NCBI RefSeq assembly: GCF_951229915.1
Contig: NZ_OX579588.1
Coordinates: forward strand, 682,001 to 746,000
Direction of reading: 5' to 3'
Source of the DNA: Candidatus Ornithobacterium hominis
Lineage (GTDB): Bacteria > Bacteroidota > Bacteroidia > Flavobacteriales > Weeksellaceae
Length of the DNA stretch: 64,000 nt
Shown: positions 32,682 through 41,058 of the stretch, one piece after another
Layout: each line of letters starts with the position of its first letter
Position numbering within the stretch: the first letter of the stretch is position 1
Program-made: the position numbers and the translations under genes
Notes under the pieces: model-generated
What the model was told of the DNA's origin: nothing
The model's database searches: none
The model's input: only the letters and a program-made list of their open reading frames with translations

Positions 32682-32724
32682 CTTAGAGAAAAATTTTTTA
32701 AGCCTTAAAAAATTTTTCTCTAAG
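32682..32724. terminator. 43-bp perfect palindrome between convergent genes
   Basis: Two 21-bp arms (CTTAGAGAAAAATT.. and its reverse complement) flank one C. The perfect 19-bp core is at 32694-32712, with AAGGCTT boxes on both outer sides. It lies between the stops at 32639 and 32754 and is a bidirectional terminator candidate. Confidence 0.7.
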
Positions 32725-32753
32725 GCTTAATTTTTTTTAGATAAAAAAATCAG

Positions 32754-33179
32754 TTAAAAACCAAACCAATTTTTCTTTTTCTTAGTTTCAGCCTCTAGCC
32801 CGTCGTCGTTTAATGAAAATTCAACCTTGTTTTTGATGATATGATACACTTCTCCCCAGCCTGGGAATCCCCCTAGATTTCTGTCATCTATGAATAAATC
32901 GGCATTTAATTTCCGGCTCGCTTCTGAAGGATCGTAATTCTCTCCTTCAAAACTATTATTCACTGCGTAAAATTCTATGCCGTTTTTTCTACAAAACTCT
33001 ATGGCTTCATCTAAAGTTTTGCCATGACGATAAGTCCACAGAATTAGGCGATGCCCATCTTCTTGTAGTTTTTTTAAAGTTTCAAAAGCAAACATTTTAG
33101 CTCTCCCAACGCTTGGGTAAGCATCCTCTACGATGGTCCCGTCAAAATCAACCGCTATAATTTTACTCTCGAGTTTCAT
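32754..33179 (-). CDS. HAD-superfamily hydrolase
   Basis: A 141-residue minimal HAD fold. Motif I is AVDFDGTIVED, motif II LWTYRHG and the last motif LFIDDRNLGG. There is no cap domain, so the substrate may be a large phosphorylated molecule. A Lys-rich tail (ETKKKKNWFGF) ends the protein. It overlaps the gpmI stop by 4 bp (ATGA) and is translationally coupled to it; the functional link is unknown. Confidence 0.8.
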   Translation of the reverse strand: MKLESKIIAVDFDGTIVEDAYPSVGRAKMFAFETLKKLQEDGHRLILWTYRHGKTLDEAIEFCRKNGIEFYAVNNSFEGENYDPSEASRKLNADLFIDDRNLGGFPGWGEVYHIIKNKVEFSLNDDGLEAETKKKKNWFGF

Positions 33180-34711
33180 ATTTTCTCTATAATGATGTTT
33201 CCATTCATTTCTTTAGGAATTTCCACGCCCATGTAATTTAAAATACTTGGTGCTAAATCACCTAATTTTCCATTTTTTAATTTAATATTTTCATCTTCTT
33301 TCGTCAAAAAGAAAAAAGGTACAGGAGAGGTAGTGTGTTGTGTATTGGGGCTACCATCTTCGTTAATCATCAAATCTGAATTTCCGTGGTCGGCAATGAT
33401 GGCTACAGCGTAGTCGTTTTCCAAGGCCACATTGCAAATAGCCTCGGCACATTGGTCTACAACCTCACAAGCCTTCATTGCAGCTTCAAAAACACCCGTA
33501 TGCCCCACCATATCAGCATTGGCAAAATTTAGACAAATGAAGTCAGCTTCTTTTTTATTCAACTCTGGAATGATTTTGTCTCGAATGTCAAAAGCTGACA
33601 TTTCTGGTTTCAAATCATAGGTTGCCACATCTTTAGGCGATGGGCAGAGAATTCTAGATTCACCGTTGAATGCTTCCTCTTTTCCGCCAGAGAAGAAGAA
33701 AGTCACGTGCGGGTATTTCTCTGTTTCAGCAATTCTGATTTGTTTCTTTTGATTTTGGGCTAGAACCTCTCCCATGGTGTTGGTTAACTTGTCTTCATCA
33801 TACAAAACATGAACTTTATCAAAGGCTTCATCATATTTTGTCATCGACACAAAATACAAATCTAGCGGATGCATGTTTTGCTCAGGGAAGGCAGTTAAAA
33901 ATAAGGCTTCCGTAATTTGGCGTGGGCGGTCGGTACGGAAATTAAAGAAAATAACGACGTCTCCATCTTTGATTTTTGCAACAGGTGAGCCGTCAGGATT
34001 TGTACAAACGATGGGTTTGATGAACTCATCGGTCACATCATTGTCATAAGATTTTTGAATAGCTTCTAATGGTTTTTCTGTCTTTTCACCCACAGCATTG
34101 GTCATTACATCATAGGCTAATCTTACTCTTTCCCAGCGATTATCACGATCCATGGCGTAATATCGCCCCACAATACTGGCAAGGCGAGCATTGGCTTGGC
34201 TTGCTTTGCTTATGATGTCTTCGATGAATTTTTTACCACTTTTAGGGTCACAATCGCGGCCATCGGTAAAGGCATGAATGTAGCAATTCTTAACTTTAGC
34301 TGCGTGAGTCTCGTCCAATAAAGCTTTCAAATGATTGATATGAGAATGCACTCCGCCATCGCTCACTAACCCGATGAGGTGCAGGTCTTTATGATTTTGA
34401 TTAGCATATTCAAACGCTGCTTGTAGTTCCTTATTTTGCCCTAAAGTTTTATCTTGAATTGCTAAATTAATTTTAGCTAAATTTTGATAAACCACTCGGC
34501 CAGCACCAATGTTCATGTGTCCGACTTCAGAATTTCCCATTTGCCCTTCTGGTAAGCCTACAGCGAGTCCAAAAGTCGTCAAATTAGCATGTGGATATTT
34601 GATATAGCAATTGTCTATAAATGGAGTCTGGGCTTGAGCAATGGCAGAAACTTTAGGGTTTATGCTTTCTCCCCAGCCATCTAAAATCATTAAAAGGACT
34701 TTTTTATTCAT
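33176..34711 (-). CDS. gpmI: 2,3-bisphosphoglycerate-independent phosphoglycerate mutase
   Basis: A glycolytic interconversion enzyme of 3- and 2-phosphoglycerate, Mn-dependent. Metal and nucleophile motifs are LMILDGWG, GLPEGQMGNSEVGHMNIGAG (nucleophile Ser), HAFTDGRDCDPKS, NFANADMVGHTG and IIADHGNSD. At 511 residues it is full length. Confidence 0.97.
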   Translation of the reverse strand: MNKKVLLMILDGWGESINPKVSAIAQAQTPFIDNCYIKYPHANLTTFGLAVGLPEGQMGNSEVGHMNIGAGRVVYQNLAKINLAIQDKTLGQNKELQAAFEYANQNHKDLHLIGLVSDGGVHSHINHLKALLDETHAAKVKNCYIHAFTDGRDCDPKSGKKFIEDIISKASQANARLASIVGRYYAMDRDNRWERVRLAYDVMTNAVGEKTEKPLEAIQKSYDNDVTDEFIKPIVCTNPDGSPVAKIKDGDVVIFFNFRTDRPRQITEALFLTAFPEQNMHPLDLYFVSMTKYDEAFDKVHVLYDEDKLTNTMGEVLAQNQKKQIRIAETEKYPHVTFFFSGGKEEAFNGESRILCPSPKDVATYDLKPEMSAFDIRDKIIPELNKKEADFICLNFANADMVGHTGVFEAAMKACEVVDQCAEAICNVALENDYAVAIIADHGNSDLMINEDGSPNTQHTTSPVPFFFLTKEDENIKLKNGKLGDLAPSILNYMGVEIPKEMNGNIIIEKI

Positions 34712-34775
34712 TGTTCTAGCTTTTATTGTTTGGCAAATTTAGTAATATCAAGCTTGATTTTCCAATATTTTCAGC

Positions 34776-35225
34776 CTATAAAATAGCTGATATTTTTTTG
34801 GTTAAATTTTCTAACAAAGCTATTTTTTCTTGGGAAATAGCATTTTTCTGATGCGAATCAATATCAATTTGCCCAATATTTACACCATTTTTAAAGATTG
34901 GAACGACGATTTCAGACTGCGTATCTATACTGCAAGCCAAATAATTATCCTCAGCAGCAACATCTTGAGAAATGAAGGTTTTGTTGGAGACTGCAACTTG
35001 CCCACAAATTCCTTTGCCAAACGGGATTTTAGTATGTTCAGTAGCGGCGCCAGCATATGGGCCTAGATTTAGAATTTGCTGTTCGTTATCTTGAAAATAG
35101 AAGCCAACCCAATCAAATCCGTCGATTTCATTCTTGAGCAGCTGGCAGATTTTAAGTAATTTTTCATCTATCGAAGAAGAATTATTAATGATAATATCTA
35201 TTCTTTTATTAATTTTATCCATCAT
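34776..35225 (-). CDS. GAF-domain protein, probable free methionine-(R)-sulfoxide reductase
   Basis: About 149 residues forming a single GAF domain. DWVGFYFQDNEQQILNLGPY, GKGICGQVAVSNKTF, LACSIDTQSEIVVPIFKNG and GQIDIDSH match the fRMsr family. The cysteines of GICG and LACS correspond to conserved redox positions. The preferred start is MMDKINKR at 35225/35222, the longer frame starting with a TTG. It is divergent from xrtF. Confidence 0.8.
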   Translation of the reverse strand: MMDKINKRIDIIINNSSSIDEKLLKICQLLKNEIDGFDWVGFYFQDNEQQILNLGPYAGAATEHTKIPFGKGICGQVAVSNKTFISQDVAAEDNYLACSIDTQSEIVVPIFKNGVNIGQIDIDSHQKNAISQEKIALLENLTKKISAIL

Positions 35226-35260
35226 TTCAATTTTTGTCAAAAATAAATAATTCTTGCCAA

Positions 35261-35812
35261 ATGGAGCTTTGGAAAAAATATAAGATATTGATTTTGCTGA
35301 TAGGTAAATTTTTTTTCACCTATTTGATTTTAACGCTTTTGTACAGTTGGTATCTCAATCTTTATCTCACAGATTTGAAAATCGCAGACCCTTTCACTGG
35401 CTGGGTATCAGATTCTGTAGGGTATCTCATGCGGCTTGTAGGCTTTGATGCTGAAAATCACCAAATAGAAGGAGAAGCTTTTCGCCGCTTCTATCTCGAT
35501 GGCTTCTATTGCTCAAGCGTGAACGAAGGTTGTAATGCCATTTCAGTAATGATTATTTTTGTCTCTTTTGTGGTAGCTTTTGGCAAAAAATTTATGCCCA
35601 CGTTTTTATACATTCTCTTAGGGCTTGTTTTGTTGCATATAACCAACCTTTTCCGAATTTCTTTACTAAATTATATTTTCACATACCATCCGCAATACGA
35701 GAAGTTTTCGCACGACATTTTATTTCCGCTTATCATTTACGGAATGGTAATTATTCTTTGGTTGATTTGGGTGAGATATTTTTTAATTAACACGAAAGAC
35801 GATGAAATTTAA
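35261..35812 (+). CDS. xrtF: Exosortase F (XrtF)
   Basis: A membrane transpeptidase-like enzyme that processes C-terminally tagged surface proteins. It has about five transmembrane helices. The catalytic Cys is in EGCNAISVM, with a conserved Arg in NLFRISLLNY and His in FSHDILFPL. It is paired with the XrtF-associated membrane protein, as in other Flavobacteriia. The ATG at 35261 is preferred to an upstream TTG. No obvious tagged substrate gene is next to it. Confidence 0.85.
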   Translation: MELWKKYKILILLIGKFFFTYLILTLLYSWYLNLYLTDLKIADPFTGWVSDSVGYLMRLVGFDAENHQIEGEAFRRFYLDGFYCSSVNEGCNAISVMIIFVSFVVAFGKKFMPTFLYILLGLVLLHITNLFRISLLNYIFTYHPQYEKFSHDILFPLIIYGMVIILWLIWVRYFLINTKDDEI

Positions 35813-36236
35813 ATCGAAATATCTTCTCATTTTTTTATTGATAATTATTTTGGCGTCGATTCGCTTTTTTGAGGAAAAACTATTTTACGACCCATTGTTA
35901 AATTTTTTCAAGCAGGATTTCATCAACGCTTTATTCCCAGAATTCAATTTACATCATCATTTGTGGAGCGTTAGTCTTCGGTTTTGGTTCAATAGCCTTG
36001 TGAGTTTAGCGATTCTATATTTAATCTTTCAGAAAAAGCCTCTTATCAAAATAGCTTTTTTGATGTATGCTATTATTTTCTTAATTTGTTTAAGCCTTTA
36101 TTATTATTTCATTATAACCGAATTTCAGTGGGGGTTTACGGCAGGTTTTTATATTCGTAGAATTCTGATTCAGCCAGTTTTATTATTGTTATTAATTCCT
36201 GCTTTTTGGTATACAGAGAAAGAGTTAAGACAATAA
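35802..36236 (+). CDS. Exosortase F system-associated membrane protein
   Basis: A 144-residue protein with four hydrophobic segments (LLIFLLIIILASIRF, LVSLAILYLIF, FLMYAIIFLICLSLYYYFI, VLLLLLIPAFWY). FFKQDFINALFPEFNLHHHL and an RFWFNSLVSLAILY stretch are typical of the small partner encoded after xrtF. It overlaps xrtF by 11 bp. Its molecular role is unknown. Confidence 0.78.
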   Translation: MKFKSKYLLIFLLIIILASIRFFEEKLFYDPLLNFFKQDFINALFPEFNLHHHLWSVSLRFWFNSLVSLAILYLIFQKKPLIKIAFLMYAIIFLICLSLYYYFIITEFQWGFTAGFYIRRILIQPVLLLLLIPAFWYTEKELRQ

Positions 36237-36274
36237 AGACAATAAATTTTTAACTTTGAGGAAAATATTAAATC

Positions 36275-37087
36275 ATGAATCTACAATCTATTATAGAAAA
36301 AGCTTGGGAAAACAGAGAGCTTTTGCAGCAAGAGGAGACTCAAAACGCAGTAAAAGAAGTTGTTAATCAATTAGATGCAGGGAACTTACGTGTGGCAGAA
36401 CCAGCAGAAGATGGCTGGCAAGTGAACGAATGGGTAAAAAAAGCCGTGGTAATGTATTTCCCTATTGCCAGAATGGAAACAATAGAAGTTGGGCCGTTTG
36501 AATTTCATGATAAAATTCCATTAAAGAAAAATTATGCCCAAAAAGGCGTTCGAGTGGTTCCTCACGCAATTGCAAGGCACGGTTCTTTTGTGGCAGAAGG
36601 TGTGATAATGATGCCGTCTTACGTGAACATCGGAGCATATGTAGATAGCGGCACCATGGTAGACACTTGGGCTACAGTGGGAAGTTGCGCCCAAATCGGG
36701 AAAGACGTTCATTTGAGCGGAGGCGTAGGCATTGGCGGTGTTTTAGAACCCTTGCAAGCAGCTCCTGTGATTATAGAAGACAATGTGTTTATTGGCTCTA
36801 GATGCATCGTTGTAGAAGGCGTAAGAGTGGGCAAAGAAGCAGTTTTAGGAGCAAATGTGGTACTGACGGCTTCTACCAAAATTATAGACGTAACGGGCAA
36901 TGAGCCCAGAGAGTTAAAGTCTTATGTTCCAGAACGTTCAGTAGTGATACCAGGAAGTTATACCAAAAAATTCCCCGCAGGAGAATTCCAAGTGCCATGT
37001 GCTTTAATCATAGGGAAAAGAAAAGAATCTACCGACAAAAAAACATCATTGAACGATGCTTTGAGAACGCACCATGTGGCGGTATAA
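36275..37087 (+). CDS. dapD: Tetrahydrodipicolinate N-succinyltransferase
   Basis: The succinylase branch of lysine/diaminopimelate synthesis. It is a left-handed beta-helix of hexapeptide repeats (PSYVNIGAYVDSGTMVDTWA, GSCAQIGKDVHLSGGVGIGG, VFIGSRCIVVEGVRVGKEAV) after a helical N-terminal domain. At 270 residues it has normal length. A tandem pair of palindrome variants follows at 37089-37126. Confidence 0.95.
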   Translation: MNLQSIIEKAWENRELLQQEETQNAVKEVVNQLDAGNLRVAEPAEDGWQVNEWVKKAVVMYFPIARMETIEVGPFEFHDKIPLKKNYAQKGVRVVPHAIARHGSFVAEGVIMMPSYVNIGAYVDSGTMVDTWATVGSCAQIGKDVHLSGGVGIGGVLEPLQAAPVIIEDNVFIGSRCIVVEGVRVGKEAVLGANVVLTASTKIIDVTGNEPRELKSYVPERSVVIPGSYTKKFPAGEFQVPCALIIGKRKESTDKKTSLNDALRTHHVAV

Positions 37088-37088
37088 A

Positions 37089-37126
37089 TTTTTTAAGCCT
37101 TGAAAAATTTTAAGCCTTGAAAAATA
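37089..37126. terminator. Tandem palindrome variants after dapD
   Basis: TTTTTTAAGCCTTGAAAAA and a second TTTTAAGCCTTGAAAAA copy lie end to end directly after the dapD stop. They are near-perfect members of the dispersed family and probably end transcription. Confidence 0.5.
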
Positions 37127-37294
37127 AATTATTTTGAAAGCAATCTATGCAGAAGCATTAGATTCTGGAGATGAAGCTCGAGCACAAATGGCTGAAAAAA
37201 ATGATTATAGACATTCATTGTAAGGATTTTACTTGTAATAATGTAATAAAGTTTAAATTATAACGCCACTTGCAAGAGCTGTTGAATGAACTTT

Positions 37295-38320
37295 TTAGGA
37301 TAATACTTTCTGATAAACGCTCATATATTTCTCTAAAAACAAATCTTCAGAAAAATAATTTCGGTATAAAGCTTTGATTTCCGTATCTTTTAACCGAATG
37401 GCTTTTGCATAATTTTCTTTCCAATTTTCGATGTTATAATCTTTCTGAACCAAGAAGGGATAATGTTTTTGAATAATTTTTACCGATTCGCCAACATCAG
37501 AAACCAAAAAAGGTATTCCCTGAGCTAAATATTCTACGATTACCAGCGGATCCCCTTCAGAAATCGAGGGTAATAAAGCAAATTCATAACGTTTCAATTC
37601 AGGCTGAACATTAAAGCAACCCGTTTTGAAATGAATTTTATCTTCATAATTCAAGGTTTGAATTAGTTTACAAAGTTTTTCGTAATATTCACCTTCGGTT
37701 TCTGCACAATAAATGCTGAGTTCTTTCCCCACCTCAGCAGCAAAGCGGATGGCAAATTCATGATTTTTCACAGGCTTTAAATTTCCTGTCATCACCCAGC
37801 CTTGGGCAGATTCACCAGAATTTGTGGCATATTGTGCCACGAAATTATTAATCATAAACACATTCTCAGGCTTCATTTTCACATTATTAATCGCCCAATC
37901 TGTGAGCAATGCAGAACAGCCAATATACACCTTTGGCTTAAAAATCGTACGATAAAACATAGGGACATGTTTTTTTACGGCAATTTTACCATAATGGTCA
38001 TGAAAAACAATTTTTCTTTTCCCCCCAAATAGTAGGAAAGCCTTTTGCACAAATCTGTATACCTGCCTCATGTGAACGTGCACAATATCAGCATCTTGTG
38101 CCTCTTGAGTAAATTTTTTATAAGCCTTAAATTTACTTTTCTTTTTATCCAGAATCACTACGTCCACACGCTCATCAAGCAAATCAAAAAGCTGACCGAT
38201 TTGATCAAATACAATTAATTTGACCTCATGCTCATTTCTCACAAAAAGATTACATAAATTCACACAAACTCGCTCTGCTCCCCCGATTCCTAATTGGTCT
38301 ATGACTTGGGTAATTTTCAT
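37295..38320 (-). CDS. Glycosyltransferase, GT4-like (GT-B fold)
   Basis: 341 residues. The N-terminal DQLGIGGAERVCVNL is the classic GT4 start. The C-terminal domain has VMTGNLKPVKNHEFAIRFA and LPSISEGDPLVIVEYLAQGIPFLVSD (EX7E region). It probably adds a sugar to LPS or capsule. It is followed 18 bp away by a GT2 gene in the same direction, so the two form an operon with the GT2 gene first. Confidence 0.87.
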   Translation of the reverse strand: MKITQVIDQLGIGGAERVCVNLCNLFVRNEHEVKLIVFDQIGQLFDLLDERVDVVILDKKKSKFKAYKKFTQEAQDADIVHVHMRQVYRFVQKAFLLFGGKRKIVFHDHYGKIAVKKHVPMFYRTIFKPKVYIGCSALLTDWAINNVKMKPENVFMINNFVAQYATNSGESAQGWVMTGNLKPVKNHEFAIRFAAEVGKELSIYCAETEGEYYEKLCKLIQTLNYEDKIHFKTGCFNVQPELKRYEFALLPSISEGDPLVIVEYLAQGIPFLVSDVGESVKIIQKHYPFLVQKDYNIENWKENYAKAIRLKDTEIKALYRNYFSEDLFLEKYMSVYQKVLS

Positions 38321-38338
38321 AAAAAAGAATTAAATTGA

Positions 38339-39154
38339 TTACTTCTCTACCCCGAAAGGCGAAAAAGTTATTTTTTGATTTCGGGTACTTTTCCTGATTT
38401 CCTCGTTGATTTCCCAGCTTTTTTGGTTTACATAGCCACGAGCATGGTCTAGGTGCAGGCAAATCGCCTTGTACCTGATTTGCTTTCCTCTAATTTTAGC
38501 ATTCTCCAAACGCTCACCCAATTCCCTATCCTCACCCCCATATTGCATTCTCTCATCAAATCCATTAGCGGCAAGAATATCTTTTTTCCAACCAGAAGAA
38601 TTATGCCCATTCCAAGTCGGTTTGGTGCTTGTGATAGTGTTCATAATGCTTAATGCAAATTTATTTTTAATCAACTTTAAATTTTTGATAGAATTTTTTA
38701 AACCTTTATTTTTCAGCCAATTCAAGTCAAAACAATTTTGACTGAAAATATCTTTTTTTTGAATCATTTGTGAAGTTTCCATAGAAAGTTTAAAGTACCC
38801 GCCAGATAAAAATCGCCCTTCAGCTCTTTGGTTGATGTGAGTTTCCACAAAATCTTTGCGAGGAATACAATCACCATCGCTAAATATAAGATAATCAGCC
38901 GCAGAAGCTAATATCGCTTTATTCAGAATTTTAGTTTTTTGAAATCCATCATCAGGATGCCAAACATGCTTCAATTCATAGTTTAACAAAGGTTTGATTT
39001 GCGAAATCAGTGCCCGTGTTTGCTCGCCCGAACCATCATCGGCCACAATCAATTCAAAATTGCCAAAAGACTGAATATGGTAACCCCAAAGCACTTTTTC
39101 TAACCATTTTGGCTGATTATAAGTGCTAATAATAATGCTTACTTGCTTACTCAC
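38339..39154 (-). CDS. Glycosyltransferase family 2 (GT-A fold)
   Basis: 271 residues. SIIISTYNQPKWLEKVL starts the nucleotide-binding domain. LIVADDGSGEQT and the metal-binding FSDGDCIPR (DxD-like) follow, then NGHNSSGWKKDILAANGFDE and YGGEDRELGERL, typical of galactosyltransferase/chondroitin-synthase-like GT2 enzymes. Upstream member of a two-gene glycosylation operon, divergent from the GT4 gene at 39272. Confidence 0.87.
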   Translation of the reverse strand: MSKQVSIIISTYNQPKWLEKVLWGYHIQSFGNFELIVADDGSGEQTRALISQIKPLLNYELKHVWHPDDGFQKTKILNKAILASAADYLIFSDGDCIPRKDFVETHINQRAEGRFLSGGYFKLSMETSQMIQKKDIFSQNCFDLNWLKNKGLKNSIKNLKLIKNKFALSIMNTITSTKPTWNGHNSSGWKKDILAANGFDERMQYGGEDRELGERLENAKIRGKQIRYKAICLHLDHARGYVNQKSWEINEEIRKSTRNQKITFSPFGVEK

Positions 39155-39271
39155 AAAAACAAAAATATTGATTTTATTTCAGCTCTTTTATATGGCATTC
39201 TATTTTTTGGCTTAAATTTGAAGTTCCATGAAAAATAAATAAACCTTAAATTCATGAGAAAATTAGAATAA

Positions 39272-40360
39272 ATGGCAAATCATACGATAAATGCAAATAT
39301 CTTAATACTAGGAAGTTATAACGCCGCAGGAAATGTCTTTTATTCTGAACTAGAAACATTTACTGCTTTGCAAAAAAAAGGGCAAAAAATAGCCGTTGCA
39401 GGAGAAGCTTCACAAGAGGTGGAGCAGTATTTTAAAGAACGTCAGATTGAGTTTTACAACATAAAACCTAAGGGAAAATTTGACAAAGAATTTACTCGAA
39501 AAATTCAAGAAATTATTCGAAAAAATAAAATAAACATTCTCTATGCCAGAATTGGTAAATACCTGAGAAGCATTATATTATTCATCAAAAAAGAAAATTT
39601 CAAGATTGTAACTTACTATGGATCTGGTAGTTTACATTGGCATGACCCTTCGGCGTACCTTTCTTATTTACATCCCAAAGTTGATTATATCATTTGCAAT
39701 AGTGATTTTGTTTATCGGCACGTCAGAAAACAATTGTGGAAAAAATCTAAGGCTTTAAAAATTTATAAAGGCTATGATGCTGAATGGTTTAAAGAGGTTC
39801 AAGCTTTTGATTATCAGAGTTTAAATATTCCAAAAGAAACCATCAAAGTAATTTTAGTAGGCAGAAACGATAAAGTGAAAGATATTCCGACTTTTTTGAA
39901 AGCGGCAGAGAAACTTCAGCCTATGCAGAATATTCATTTTATATTAGTCGGGCAAGGATTGGAAAAGCAAAATTTTCAAAAAATTTCTAAAGGCTTAAAA
40001 AATATACATTTTTTAGGTTACCGCCAAGATGCTCCAGAACTTATCAAAGGAGCTGATGTTTATGTACAAACTTCATTATCAGAAGGTTTAGGAAGGGCCA
40101 TTAGCGAAGCAGCTGCCATGGGGAAGCCTGTGGTGATGACAGATGCTGGCGGTTGCACCGAACTTGTAGACCCTGATGAAAGCGGCTATATTGTCCCGAT
40201 TGGTGCAGAAGATGCTTTGGCTGAAAAAATTCAAAAACTAGCAGAGAATCCTTCTTTGCGTGAATATATGGGTAAAAATGCTGAGAAAAAAATTCAAACA
40301 GAATTAAATGTAAAAGGCACAATATCAGATTTCTATCAATTTTTCCAAAAAATAAAATAA
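39272..40360 (+). CDS. Glycosyltransferase, GT4-like
   Basis: 362 residues, GT-B fold. Signatures are ILILGSYNAAGNVFYSELET at the start, VILVGRNDKVKDIPTFLKAA for the nucleotide-sugar domain, and QTSLSEGLGRAISEAAAMGKPVVMTD with the catalytic-region Glu pair. It is the third sugar transferase of a small surface-polysaccharide cluster. Its stop codon is directly followed by the ATG of the Sua5-like gene. A palindrome variant at 39967 encodes ISKGLKN. Confidence 0.88.
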   Translation: MANHTINANILILGSYNAAGNVFYSELETFTALQKKGQKIAVAGEASQEVEQYFKERQIEFYNIKPKGKFDKEFTRKIQEIIRKNKINILYARIGKYLRSIILFIKKENFKIVTYYGSGSLHWHDPSAYLSYLHPKVDYIICNSDFVYRHVRKQLWKKSKALKIYKGYDAEWFKEVQAFDYQSLNIPKETIKVILVGRNDKVKDIPTFLKAAEKLQPMQNIHFILVGQGLEKQNFQKISKGLKNIHFLGYRQDAPELIKGADVYVQTSLSEGLGRAISEAAAMGKPVVMTDAGGCTELVDPDESGYIVPIGAEDALAEKIQKLAENPSLREYMGKNAEKKIQTELNVKGTISDFYQFFQKIK

Positions 40361-40909
40361 ATGCAAAAAATAATTGAAGCCTTAAAAAATAATGGCATTG
40401 TTTTGATGCCTACGGATACCACCTTTGGGCTTAGTGCTTTGGCTTTTGAGCCAGAAGCCTTTACTAAGTTGAGAGGTATAAAAAAAAGAGACCCTAAAAA
40501 AACTTTTTTGCTACTAGTGGCGAGCGAAGCGCAATTGCAGCGTTTGGTCAACGTATCAGATTTGGCGTGGGATATTATGGATTATTCAGAGAAGCCAGTC
40601 ACGTTGATTTATGATGACATTTTGGAAGTTCCAGATTATTTACTTTCTCCAGAAGGAAGCATTGGTATTCGCTTGACTAGAGACCAAAATTTAATCAAAA
40701 TCATTCAGAAAGTGGGGCAACCGTTGCTTTCTACATCAGCAAATTTATCAGGACAGGCATCACCCAAGCAATTTGAAGAGATTTCAGAAGAAATTAAAAA
40801 AGGAGTGGACTATATAGCCGCGGAAGCGCCTCTTTTTACCCCCAAATATGAGTCGTCAAGTATTATCTCTTTATCTAAAACGGGAGAGATAAAAGTGCTG
40901 CGCGCTTGA
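40361..40909 (+). CDS. Sua5/YciO/YrdC-family protein, probable threonylcarbamoyl-AMP synthase
   Basis: 182 residues. GIVLMPTDTTFGLSALAFEP and a KKRDPKKTFLLLVAS stretch form the YrdC nucleotide-binding pocket, and GSIGIRLTRD, PLLSTSANLSGQASP and SSSIISLS complete the fold. TsaC makes threonylcarbamoyl-AMP for t6A in tRNA; the YciO subgroup has a different, less clear role, so the symbol is withheld. It abuts the glycosyltransferase gene with no gap. Confidence 0.85.
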   Translation: MQKIIEALKNNGIVLMPTDTTFGLSALAFEPEAFTKLRGIKKRDPKKTFLLLVASEAQLQRLVNVSDLAWDIMDYSEKPVTLIYDDILEVPDYLLSPEGSIGIRLTRDQNLIKIIQKVGQPLLSTSANLSGQASPKQFEEISEEIKKGVDYIAAEAPLFTPKYESSSIISLSKTGEIKVLRA

Positions 40910-41058
40910 AAAAATAGCAATTATTTGATATTTAAAGTTTAATTGCTAAAATCTCAATCTATTAAAAATCAAATGATTGAAAAAGAAATAAAAGTCTTAA
41001 AAAAAAACATTTAAAACCAAAAGGGAAAAAACGGATTTGAAATGATTAACTTTGCATT

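Noticed and set aside
37134..37223. Short frame encoding AIYAEALDSGDEARAQMAEKN after dapD
   Set aside because: It reads like protein but has no ATG in frame and only 29 codons; it may be a gene remnant, too short to support.
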